Below, piece by piece: positions 35,981 through 46,268 of a DNA stretch of 64,000 nt. The first letter of the stretch is position 1. Every line of letters starts with the position of its first letter. The stretch comes from Dichotomocladium elegans (taxonomy: Eukaryota; Mucoromycota; Mucoromycetes; Mucorales; Lichtheimiaceae). The notes below the pieces were generated by a model that was not told the origin of the DNA, did not search any database, and saw nothing but the letters and a program-made list of their open reading frames with translations. The position numbers and the translations under genes are program-made. The stretch spans positions 1,240,001 to 1,304,000 of the forward strand of contig JAIXMN010000004.1 of assembly GCA_025716815.1 (NCBI GenBank), in the 5' to 3' direction.

Positions 35981-36928
35981 ATGGATTCTGAACACCAGCT
36001 CATTACGCCTCCCTATTTCAACGATATCCAGCATGCAAACCTATGGCACAATGACGGAACTCCCACAATGGGTTCTACTTATGAAAGTGCGCTCAGTGCA
36101 TATCCTTATTATATATGGACCCTATGGTACGACCTTTTACAGGATATAGGCAGGGCAAGTTATAATGAGGTGCTCGCCCTATCCTGCAGCAGCAGCTGGC
36201 ATGAGGATAATCCCTTCCTACTGCCGAGTAGGGGTCCTCGATCGGAATGGGATACCTATACGTCGCCTATCGAGTCGCCGGACACATCCAATGACATTCT
36301 ATCAATGGCACCAACAGACAGCATCTACAGTTTCGAGTCGCCGGCGTGTCAAACTGAAGACAATAACTGCAATTCACCGGTCGCCTTTCCCCATGACTTC
36401 CCGTCGGGTCTTGAAAACAGTAGCACAGACGCCGATTTCGCTACTAAGCGTCATCTGCATGGCAATCCAGATGGGTTAGGTTGCAGTTTAGCAAATTCCA
36501 ATTGGGCGCCTCTCTTTCTACCGTTGCCAAATATCAATTCATCCTCGCCTTTCTCTGGATCCTCAGAATCGTCATCCACAATTCATACGCCCTCAATAGA
36601 GACTCTGCGGGAACAACATCCACATAGATCCCATGGACGCAAGAGACTATCTGTTCCCGAGTGCTTATCGTGCAGGATTCGATTTAGCCGGAGACAGGAT
36701 CTCAAGAGACACAATACCTCTTCGCACTGCGATCGTGTCATCAATTTGCATATTTGTGATCGCTGTGACAAATCCTTTAGTCGACGCGACTCCATGTTGC
36801 GGCATATGCGCAAGTCATGCAAATGCATCAAGTACCGAAAGCAGAAACTGTCGAAACGCAGTCTGAATACCCACCAGCATTCCCAAGCGTCTGCATCATC
36901 CCTTCTCCTCCGGTATCCGCTCCTTTGA
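35981..36928 (+). CDS. C2H2-type zinc-finger transcription factor
   Basis: 315-aa nuclear regulator. The long N-terminal part is Ser/Pro-rich and disordered. Two adjacent zinc fingers lie near the C-terminus at about residues 220-275: CLSCRIRFSRRQDLKRH followed by a second His after four residues, and CDRCDKSFSRRDSMLRH followed by Cys rather than His as the last ligand, so the second finger is C2HC. Both contain the SRRD/Q-L-RH helix pattern of fungal paired C2H2 factors. A basic tail (YRKQKLSKR) follows. The ATG at 35981 has a good context (acc ATG g). A short internal intron cannot be excluded near 36120-36155. Confidence 0.82.
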   Translation: MDSEHQLITPPYFNDIQHANLWHNDGTPTMGSTYESALSAYPYYIWTLWYDLLQDIGRASYNEVLALSCSSSWHEDNPFLLPSRGPRSEWDTYTSPIESPDTSNDILSMAPTDSIYSFESPACQTEDNNCNSPVAFPHDFPSGLENSSTDADFATKRHLHGNPDGLGCSLANSNWAPLFLPLPNINSSSPFSGSSESSSTIHTPSIETLREQHPHRSHGRKRLSVPECLSCRIRFSRRQDLKRHNTSSHCDRVINLHICDRCDKSFSRRDSMLRHMRKSCKCIKYRKQKLSKRSLNTHQHSQASASSLLLRYPLL

Positions 36929-38948
36929 CTTTCGGCAACTTAAACTTTGTCACCCACAGTAACATCCCTCATCCTCTCATTTTTTTCCCTCTCTATTTCA
37001 ACCTTCACTAGATTTGTAGATGTACCATCCCCCTCTGTCACAGATTGAATAAATTTTATCCATCTTTCAGCCTCATGCTCGGAACGGTTGGACATAATGT
37101 CATAATTTTTTTTCCCTTTTGCAGCCGCGTCAAGATGTCCAAGAGAGCAATGAGAGTTAAGCAATCCCAACGCGTGGTTCACGTGGCGCGTCATATGCTA
37201 TTTCTTGTGATCAGAACAGCACGCCCAAGAAGACCGGCTTCCACAACAATGGAGGCTGACAAAGGAAAAAGCCGATCGACAGCAGTCATGAGAAACGTGG
37301 TGCGCCCATTCGTTGCCATAACAACCACCTGACGTTATCGGCACGCTCCAATACATAGCTCTGCTGTTGATAGGAGTGGTGCCGCAGGTGCCGCATTTTC
37401 TTCGGCTTATTTATTTCCAGTCGAATCGTACTTATCCAGTAGCATCTTCATGAACGTGTTCCCGCGTCTGCATGTATGCACACATGGCGTTCGCCACGCG
37501 ACAATATTCATTATTCCCGACATTAGCGTTTTTATAGGAAGTTTATGTTGAAGCTGCAATTATAGCAAGTGGTCTATACATTGGCAGAAAGTACAATGGG
37601 TCTGTTCTTTTCTCTCACCATTACCAATGATCTCCGCTTGCTTCCTGGGTTAAAAAAAAAAAAAAACTACGTATTATATTCTAAATTTATAACCATCAAA
37701 CATATCGCTGAGCCGGTGTGGATGCAGGCTGTTGGATTGAGAAGAAGCTTAATTCTAACATTTTAACATATGGTAAATCAAAGTAAAAATAGCTTGTTGC
37801 GAACCAATCGCATTGCAAAGCAATCAAGGGACATGCGGTTTCTTTTTCGGCGCTGAAGAAAGCGGAAAGGCACATGACACTGTGTGGGGTGGAAAGAGGG
37901 AGATTGCTTGAATCTAAGGATATTTGATGTCAAGACGCTTCCAGCCTACCTGTGTATCTTACCTCAACTTCCGTGGAACTCTGATATGCCTGATGATTGC
38001 CGTTTTTTTAGCACCCTCTGTTTGGATGTCTAATTTTTTTTTTGCAAAGCGCGCCTCAAAACGTTGAGCCGCTTGAAAAGTCATTCCACTCAGCAATGGA
38101 AAAGTTCACTCTAAGTATTTTTAATGCCAACAATTCACAGCATAAAGAACCGCATCTTGAAACGAAATCACGTCATGTGGGATCTTCAACACTAAAACGC
38201 TGCTTCAATTTTTGGGCCAACACCAAAAACTGCAACCTATCCTTTTTAAGACGCACGTTGAACAAGCAAATGGAAGAATGAGAGCGAAAAGAGTGAGACA
38301 GAAGCTTAATAGATTGAGGGAAGAGGGGGTCAAAAAGCAAACCCTCTGATACGGGAGACTGTCTGTGTCACAATGCTTTTCTTGCGAGTCTGTGCGATTC
38401 TCACCGCTGGGGACTTGGATTCTTTTTAAGTCGGCGATGATGAATAGAATGTTTTCCTCTTTTTTTTTTTTCAAACCCCAGCTTTCCAACCAGAATGAAG
38501 TCAACGGTTTCTTGTTGCTTCAAAGAATAAACCTTGAGGTTGAAGCTAATTATAGAAAGAGACACGTAAGCGAAGAGGAAAACATTATTTTTGTGACAAG
38601 TAAACGTTCTCTCCCAGGCAGCGATAAAAATAGTCGAAGCGACTCACCCGTCTGGCCCGTCAGCTTCGTTTGCTGCAAATGGTGTAGCACTTTGGACAAA
38701 AGATTGTCCATAAATGACCGAAAAGGGCTAATTTAAGGCTTCGTACTACGATGGGTTTTCCTCAATGGTGACCATCATAGCAAAAAGTCCAGTCTCATTT
38801 TATGCCCGTTTTGTATAAAATGTCCCTGAACGAATTCCCCGTTTGTGCGTCCTCACAGTTTATTTATCTTCGTTTGTCTATTTAATTTTCGCTTCTCTCT
38901 CTCTCTCTCTTTTCTCCTTCGCGTCACACACTCTTATTCATATATAGA
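36929..38948. other. Intergenic, about 2 kb, no recognised gene
   Basis: Contains small frames (for example a basic 65-aa frame at 37135-37332) without recognisable features, and a CT-rich tract just before the next gene (about 38893-38912). Confidence 0.4.
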
Positions 38949-39927
38949 ATGCTTCGTCCTCTTGTTGGTTCGTTGTTCCTCGGGTCCCTTATGCTCGCAC
39001 AACAGGCCCATGCTGCCTCTATGATCATCGAGGTCGTTGATGCCAACAATTTTTGCACTTTCCTGCCCCCATCTGACTCCGTTGACCGTATCATTGCCGA
39101 CTCCGAGACTGAGGCCCAAGCATTCTGTCTCGGAAATACACCTTCAGCCACGGGTTCTGAGCCCATGCCTTCGAACTTCATCCAATCCGCACATTATGTG
39201 GCCACAGACGCTTATGTCCAGGTCACTGGACAAATTGATCCTACCAAGGACAATCTTGACCTCACCGACGGTGGCGGGTAAGTCTTTACTTCTTTTAGGT
39301 TGAATGACTTCAACTCATATGGGGTGAGCCCTGTTGCCTTTTTCTCTATTTTTTTGTGCTCTCTATTTGCCATAGACAATATGACATTAAGGCTCCTGAT
39401 GGAGCGAGCTGTGCTGGCTGGGACTATTTCGTGAATCTTGTGGAGCCCCAAAGCTACACTTACTGTGTTCGATGCTGTGTAAGAGTGCCAGCGATAGATG
39501 GGTGTCGTGGAGATATCAATGGGGCTCGTCTCATGCTCCATTTCTTTAGAAATCTGCTTCTGACTGTAACCGTGGTATTTCCGAGGCTGGCTGTGAAAAG
39601 ATCGTTCCTGGTGACTATTCTGGACCTCTTGTCAATGGCTCACTCGCTGTTAGTAGCGCTGGTGTTTCAAGCGCCACAGTGAGCAGCAGCATGAGCAGCA
39701 GCATGCCTGCTGCTACTTCCTCTAGCGAAACCTCCCCGTCTTCTTCTCGGCCGTCTAGCCCCAGTATTTCGTCGAACTCTCCCAAGGCGGACAGCGGCAA
39801 TTCCATGAACTCCAATGAGTCGGGTGCTGTCACTGCCCAGTCTGTAGACGATAGTGGTGCTGGAGTCGCTCGTCCTACATTTGCCATCCTAGCCGCCGTC
39901 TTTTTCGGAGCAATTGCCGTCTTCTAG
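38949..39927 (+). CDS. Predicted GPI-anchored secreted surface protein
   Basis: Cell-surface or wall protein of unknown function, 269 aa, three exons: 38949-39277, 39376-39478 and 39550-39927. The N-terminal signal peptide (MLRPLVGSLFLGSLMLAQQAHA) is cut after AHA. The mature part has about 150 residues with paired cysteines (NFCTFLPP, AFCLGN, ASCAGWDYF, YCVRCC, DCNR, EAGCEKI), a layout common in a family of secreted Mucoromycota proteins. A Ser-rich, likely O-mannosylated stalk follows (about residues 185-245). The C-terminus is hydrophobic (PTFAILAAVFFGAIAVF) and preceded by small residues, as needed for GPI attachment. All introns are GT-AG. No enzyme motif is seen. Confidence 0.8.
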
Positions 39928-40888
39928 ACATATTGTACTATCTTTTAATCAAACTCTACTCCTTTAAGCTCCCTTTTCCTCGCCGCTGATCCACCACTTT
40001 CTTATATACAAATATACGTTGCTTACCTGATCTCAAAAGCGTCAGTGGCGTCGTTTATAACTGTACAGAACCATTTGCTTTTGTCTCCATCACAAACGAC
40101 ATATTCATTCATTTCGCCAGGAATTCTAGTTCTGTTCGAGATGTACGCCAATGTCCTCCTAGTCATTGTACGTTAATGGAATTGATTTCCTTCGTCTGTT
40201 TCGACCTACATCTCGTACAATAATGTCGTGTAACAGGGTGTCAGAGAACTGATAGTTACACGCATTTCTCCAGTCATATGGGTCATTCATGTGTTACCGG
40301 GGGTTTGCCTTTGCTGAGAGAGACAGTGAGCATGAGTAGCGCTATCATCACAAGCTACACAAGTTTTATTAGGACTCAAAGGTGTGGTTGAGAAATATCG
40401 ACTGCGTTCACGTGATGGAAACGGGTGGACTTCTATCCTCGTTCTTTTCAGTGTGAAATAGAGTCGCTTTAGCTCATCTCTCTAAACTCTTCCTCTAGTT
40501 GTGCACATTGTGTGGTTGTTCTAGATTGAACGATCGCGATAAATCATTCCAAAGAAGCAAGCCTGTATAATAGTATCGCACCCCGAGTGGTTTCTTTCTT
40601 TGCGTTGCTGTAATCTACAAGAAGTTGGATACACCTCCCCGCCGCACAGAGATTCACACCTCCCCCCCAAAGGGCATGAGCAAAGACATTTCGTCCCCCT
40701 TCTCTGAGGCTTGTGTGTTACCTTTGCTTGTCCGCAGTGACACAATAACCTGATTGGGTGATCAAATACGTCAGAGGGCAGGGCAATATGCAGCCATTCC
40801 CCAACCCACCCTTTTTCCCGTGCGTCCCACCCCGCCAAGCGTAAAACGCGCCCCATTCTCAGTCAGCATAATTTCTCTTTGAATCAAA
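39928..40888. other. Intergenic, no gene recognised
   Basis: About 1 kb; 3' flank of the GPI protein gene and upstream region of the amidotransferase gene. Nothing else supported. Confidence 0.5.
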
Positions 40889-41906
40889 ATGAAACAACAG
40901 CTTAGTTTAGCTCTCTTTGTCTGCGACACGCCCAGACCACAAGTGTTGGACAAATATGGCGATTACCCGACCATGTTCGCTGAGATTTTCAGCAAGGCTG
41001 CTTCGGGCCGCAATGTCGACATTACCTGGCAATTTTTCGATGTTGTCCACAAGCAAGAATATCCAGACTTGCGCGATCTTGCGGAAAATAAAACATTCGA
41101 TGGCATTGTCATTTCCGGTTCTGCAGCTTCAGCATATACCGACGAACCGTGGATCCTCAAGTTGGTCGAGTTTGTGCACTTTATGCGGGCTGAGCCTTAC
41201 CGGCACCAGGTCCGCTTAGTCGGCTTCTGTTTCGGACACCAGATTATTGCAAGAGCAAGCGGAGGTCACTGCGAGAAGAATCCAAACGGTTGGGAGGTAT
41301 TCTGGGGATGGCGGTGGGGAAAGAGGTGTCTCAGAAGGTAGAGAGAGACGCATGTTACTCCATCAAGTGCTAAATATGTGTGATGTTCAAGTTTGGTCTT
41401 GTTGATATTTTTCTGACCCCACTGGGCAAAGAGGTTTTGCATACCGAGAAGGCGTTGGTTGTAAGTGTTGATAGGGCATCCTTCAAGCAGCAAAGAGCTA
41501 AAATGGCCATATCGGAAAGCGCATCCATCAAGTCCATCAGGATCACGTGAGGGACCTGCCTCCAGGATTCCATAGTTTGGCGACAACAGCACCGCACACA
41601 CCCATTCATTCACTGATATCTGATGACAATCAGTGTATCACGATCCAAGGGCACCCCGAGTTTAAGCGTGACGTTGTCCGAATTCTTTTGACGTTGCGAC
41701 GTGACGCGGGTATTGTCCCTACAGACTATGCCAACAAACAGCTGGAGCGCTTGGACAAAGAGCAGGAAGATGACGAAGACGACCAGTGGCTGGTCGGCAA
41801 GATGATCGACTTTTTGCAGGGCAACCTGACCTGGAAAAACGTGGATACGGTGGACGCAATGACCGGTATGGCCTGTGGGCCTAATGTGAAGATTGGAAAT
41901 GACTGA
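40889..41906 (+). CDS. Class I glutamine amidotransferase-like protein
   Basis: Stand-alone GATase1-fold protein of 287 aa, three exons: 40889-41296, 41392-41460 and 41520-41906. The oxyanion and nucleophile region reads RLVGFCFGHQIIA, with Cys in the G-x-C-x-G-H motif. DGIVISGSAASAY is the preceding strand, and the catalytic His and Glu are in ITIQGHPEF. The segment IHQVHQDHVRDLPPGF and the DTPRPQVLDKYGDYP start match the fungal/plant group of putative GMP-synthase-like or gamma-glutamyl peptidase-like enzymes. It may release glutamate from glutathione-type conjugates or act on small amides; the true substrate is unknown. The acidic tail (EQEDDEDD) is typical of the fungal members. Confidence 0.88.
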
Positions 41907-42043
41907 CTGAAATAAAAGAGGTGGTTGAATACGTAACCAGCGGGCTATCTGGATGTGCCACGCTGCAACAGGCAAGATGACGTTGCCCGCAGGGAATGGC
42001 ACATGTTACATAAAACTGTGATCCAAGTGTCTTGGGTTCATGA

Positions 42044-42490
42044 TTAGCCTGCCAACAGCAACTTGGTTTTATGAGCTGATAACGAATCGGGTGTGAAAGC
42101 TATGGTGATTGCAATTTCCCTCTGCACCCAACGGACAGTTAGCTTGAATTCGAGGAGCTGGTCATCCTCGGTGAATACATATAGTGATGTGCTTTTCTGA
42201 TTTATTGGATTGTTCCTTGTGTAAATCCTCTCATGAGGCATTTCGATCTATAAGAACACTTTAGTTATTAGTATACCTCGAATTCTGTACTTAGGCTTCT
42301 CTCTGTGCTGGTATTGAACAAAAATGATCAACAGTTAAGCTTATATACGTGAGCCTTATTTTACTTTTGATATCGAGACACAAACCATTCAGGGCACGAG
42401 ATCGTCCCTTTAATGCAGGCATATCTTCATCCGCGACATCATGAGTGTCTCCAGCTCTCGCAATGTTGGTGACAGGATCCTCGCGGTGAA
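42044..42490 (-). CDS. Possible small hypothetical gene (unrecognised)
   Basis: Three open pieces on the minus strand can be joined by GT-AG splices in frame: about 42490-42388, a short exon ending near 42278, and 42248-42044. The product would be about 110 aa (for example KGRSRALN, then HERIYTRNNPIN and SLYVFTEDDQLLEF). No start codon was fixed and no family is recognised, so this could be the 3' end of a larger or broken gene. Confidence 0.3.
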
Positions 42491-43089
42491 TTCTATTCTC
42501 TGTAGCATCAGCAGCTGGTGAAAAAATTGTGGGGATCGTTTACTGAAGATGGGGCGACATTGTCCATACTACTACTACTCATGTGCCCTTAACGAATTCC
42601 AAACCAATCAAAGACTTCAACATTGCAATGTTTTAGAACAGCCGCTTTTAAACTCTGGAAATATGGTTCTCTTCAGTCGGATACCGTAGCACACAGTTCG
42701 ATCATCTGCCTCAATCAGGGACTGAGCTCTGATCGACGAACACTTGTCTTGGATACCTCCATATGCGCAGCAGTACTCGATATATGAAGGCCGCAGGTTT
42801 AACCAATTATCCATGTGCCATCAATGTCTTGGTGGTCATCCAAGGTCAAAAGGCAGCAATGGAAAGAGACCTGGTCGATCAGCGCTTGAGTGTTGAAGAA
42901 ATAAACGCCTGCATTGGGGGATGGGGGAAGCGCCATCGAGGTTGGCAGGCGCTTCAAGTTGGACAACCAGTAACGCAAGAGTCAATGCGGTTCTCATCGT
43001 GCGACATTCGCATCTTTGTTCAGGGCTCTACCGGCTGTTCTCGAACCCCTTTCCTACCACAGCAAGTCCTTGTCCTACACTAACCTTTT

Positions 43090-43855
43090 ACCAGTTCGCG
43101 AAGATGCCTCAATGTCTGGATTTGTCTGTCTTTCATCGATTCCCACTTTGTCATAGCTTGTCCCCGTGCTGCAACCAGATCGATAGTAAAATGTTATGCC
43201 AAAGCATTCTGCAACAATCTTGGACAATAATGGTAAACTCGTCAATTTAGACTATTGGGATGAAATAGTTGATCTTGATTCCAGCGCTTTCAGATTCTCA
43301 GAATGAAGACAGTCTCGCGTTCCTTGGCATGATCAGCATAGATGGCGCTGGTGTTACTGTATCCAAAAAGCTATGGACGTCTCCGATGCCAGCAGCGACA
43401 GCTCTAAAAGCACACAAGGAGCTTATTTCTTACATCATTAGCTTGAGCCCCACAGGCCATCAAGATATATCATGCCGGCGTGCAACTATCGAGGCAGGCC
43501 GACAAGATCTGGTAGGTAGGCTGCGTACCCGAGGATTCCATCAACCACGAATCTCATCTATTCAGCTATACCGAGCCCACGCAGGGCAAGGAACGCAAAG
43601 TCAAAAGTGTTCAGCTGGTTAAAACGGCGGGCTGATATCAAGCTTGTTCAAGACTTTGAAGAGAGATTCAGTAGTGCTGCGATGCTCGATTTTTTCGGGA
43701 ACTCGTCAGATTCGCTGGCTCATGGAATTGAGCCCCATCCATGGCAAGAAATTTTGACAGTTTCTGCAGAAGAAGAAATTCGATGTGTACCTGGTAGACG
43801 AAGATAAAACCAGCAAGTGTTCTTTGATCTGCAATAAATACAATTCAAGTTAAAA
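43090..43855 (+). pseudogene. Broken TnpB/Fanzor-like (OrfB zinc-ribbon) gene
   Basis: Fragments in three frames follow the order of the C-terminal half of eukaryotic TnpB homologues (Fanzor), RNA-guided nucleases spread by transposons. Near 43560-43620 is YTEPTQGKERKVKS, like the Y-T-x-x-Q-R-x-x-E-T block. Near 43690-43735 is FGNSSDSLAHGIEPHPW, like the GNWS-to-G-x-x-P stretch of the second RuvC motif. At 43777-43854 is FDVYLVDEDKTSKCSL, like the D-E-x-x-T-S-x-x-C entry to the zinc ribbon, with a second Cys soon after (ICNKYNSS). Frameshifts and stops separate the pieces and the first RuvC Asp was not found. The remaining 3' part of the zinc ribbon is absent. The call rests on motif order, not on alignment. 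Confidence 0.5.
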
Positions 43856-44896
43856 TAATGTCGTATACAATTATATCCACTTGTCGTGCCAGTAAGCAAA
43901 CGGATTTTAGCAGCGTGGATGGCACAATGTTAGCCACCAAAGAATGCGAGTCCTTTCCCGTACGCTTTAACTTCCATCTACATTTACCGGGGTTAGCCAG
44001 ATGTTGTGCTGTCGATAACCAGCACGGAGTTATTGGCGGGTAGGGGGGGGAAGTTGGGGGAGGAAGCAGAAGCAGACGGACAAGCAGTCCAGCTGTGGGG
44101 CCTAGCATCTTTGCATTGCCTTCCATGTCCTGGGCACGGGTAAGGTCGGTCAATCTAGAATCAGGTAAAGCCATGGAAGGGACGCTAAGGATGTGTTCGG
44201 TAAAGAAGAAATCATTTGCGCAGAACCTATTATTTATAGGGATAGGACAATCACTCTATGTCTTTGTGTTGACAATGCTACAGAAGTCACTGAACTCATC
44301 AGTGCTACTTCACGAATTTGTTTACTAGGCAAGTGTAATCGAGGTCGTTTTGTTTTCTCGAGGGTAAACATGGTTGTGTTGTCGACAGATGTCCTTTTCT
44401 TGATCTTTCATAGACTATAATACGGGGCGACTTATTTAACAAATAAACCAAGTACCATTCTACGGGAGAGGTATCTTTAAGCTGCTAAAATAAACAATAA
44501 CGACGGCCAAGGACAAAAGAAATAGAAAAAGCAAGGCAAGCTGTTGGTGTTCAGGGACTTGTAGGCTCGGGGGGTTGTTCATAATGTATCTTAAAGTGAC
44601 GCATTGCACCACCGAATCATCTAGGTCCTGTTATTTAGCTCTGCTCATTGTCACTCTTTTTTCCCCTATTGCGTAATTGGGGCATCCACAGTTAAGCATC
44701 TTTTGCTGTACTTATTTTGGGTTGATAACCAACCTCCTCACCCCCAAAATGAGTCCCCCCTTCATTATGGGCGGCCATTGAAATGAAGTTACACGAATCG
44801 CTTAGTGCGGCTAGGAAAGTGCCGAATAAGTTGGTAGATTATTTTTTTTTTCTGGTTCCCCTGCTTTTTCTCTCACAGAACACTCCCTCAAACACA
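43856..44896. other. Intergenic, no gene recognised
   Basis: Region downstream of the TnpB/Fanzor-like relic and upstream of the membrane protein gene. A G-rich tract lies at about 44040-44060. Open frames are short and unrecognised. Confidence 0.4.
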
Positions 44897-45812
44897 ATGA
44901 AAAGAGGACTATTCACGCTGGGCCTTCTACTCCACTTCCTCATGACAAATGCACTCCCTCTGGTTGCCAGAGCTCCAGGGGACGAGAATACAATCGAGAT
45001 TCCCAGTAAGTACAATAGTTGAGGATTGGTGTGCCCACAAAAGTTACAATGTTGTTGATGCCTTGTGCCTTTTGCTCCCGACACTCTCAGTCGCAGGGCA
45101 TACAGTTAGCGTTCACGGCGTGATACTGTCCATCATCCTGTTTATTGCTGGTGCATATCTGTGCTTCCTTGGCGGGGTACATCAAAAATTCACCATGTTC
45201 ATTGTCGGTTTCTTCGTGGGAAGCAACGTTGCGTACATTGTCCTTGTGAACGCTAAAGAAGACTATGGCAGCAACAGCGAGACGATTCTTCTTGTAGTTT
45301 CGGTGGTTGTAGGCCTGTTAGCCGGTCTTTTGCTTTCATGCTGCTTCTTCCTTGCTGTGTATCTCTTAGGCGGCGTGCTCGGCTACCTTGCAGCATTATG
45401 GTTCCTGTCATGGTCTGACAACGGTGTCATCCAGAGCAACTGGGGCCGCGCTATCCTCATCATCTGCTGCGTGATTGTCGGCATTGTTCTCATCGCCTTT
45501 TTCGAGCGCACGATGGTCGTCATCGCCACTTCGTTTATCGGTTCTTTCTTCGTCTTTTTCGGCATCGACTTGTACGTCCAGACCGGTTTCACGACCGCAG
45601 TCTCGTCATTCTTGCATGCCCGCAACTTTGATACACTCGCCGAATCGAGTCCAGGTGTTCGCGGCATGCTCGGCGGCACTCTCGGCCTGACCCTCTTTTC
45701 ATGCCTGGTTCAGTATCTGCTCATCCGCAAACGCGACCAGCCCGTTGCTGTCTGGTCCCAGTCCTACCCAATGCGCGGTGGCCAGGGCTACGGTTGGCGC
45801 CGCGTCAACTGA
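44897..45812 (+). CDS. Multi-pass membrane protein, DUF4203/TMEM198-like
   Basis: 276 aa in two exons, 44897-45005 and 45091-45812. An N-terminal signal peptide (MKRGLFTLGLLLHFLMTNALP) is followed by about seven hydrophobic segments: ILSIILFIAGAYLCFL, FTMFIVGFFVGSNVAYIV, ILLVVSVVVGLLAGLLL, FLAVYLLGGVLGYLAALWF, AILIICCVIVGIVLIAF, FIGSFFVFFGIDLYV and LGGTLGLTLFSCLVQYLL. Gly-rich helices and an FFERTMVVIATSFIGSFF segment match the DUF4203 (TMEM198/TM7SF3-like) domain of fungi. Function is unknown. It ends with a short basic cytosolic tail (RGGQGYGWRRVN). Confidence 0.85.
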
Positions 45813-46268
45813 GTTCCTCATCTTCCTCCTCCCTCTTCCTTCCTCCACATATGATATATATAATATCCCGCTCCTTACCTGTAAATATGAGTCCTTTTTT
45901 GGAATATCAGATGTGCATGTTCCTGATGTTCAACAACAAAAGCAAACAAAGAAGCCTAATCTTTTTTTTTGGGGGGGGTGATGATGATGATGAAAGGAGA
46001 TTGTGCGTGTGGCAATCCAAATCAAGACCCGATAAAAGGGCAGTTGGCTAGCGCCACCGTGGCGGTTTCCTCTCTTTACATGGTGTTGGGAAAATGCATT
46101 GTCATGGTTGGTGGAACTTGGACCCGTTGATGGCGGGACCTGAGCATCGATCTCCGCAACTATTTATAGACGGGCGTGCCAAGAAGTGCACAGTGGGAAT
46201 TGAAATCAGTCTTGATTTTATTTACACAAATGGGGGTTTCCGGAGCTGCATGCATTCGACGATTTGGG
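45813..46268. other. Intergenic between convergent genes
   Basis: About 450 bp, 3' flanks of the DUF4203 gene and the fucosyltransferase-like gene. No gene seen. Confidence 0.5.
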
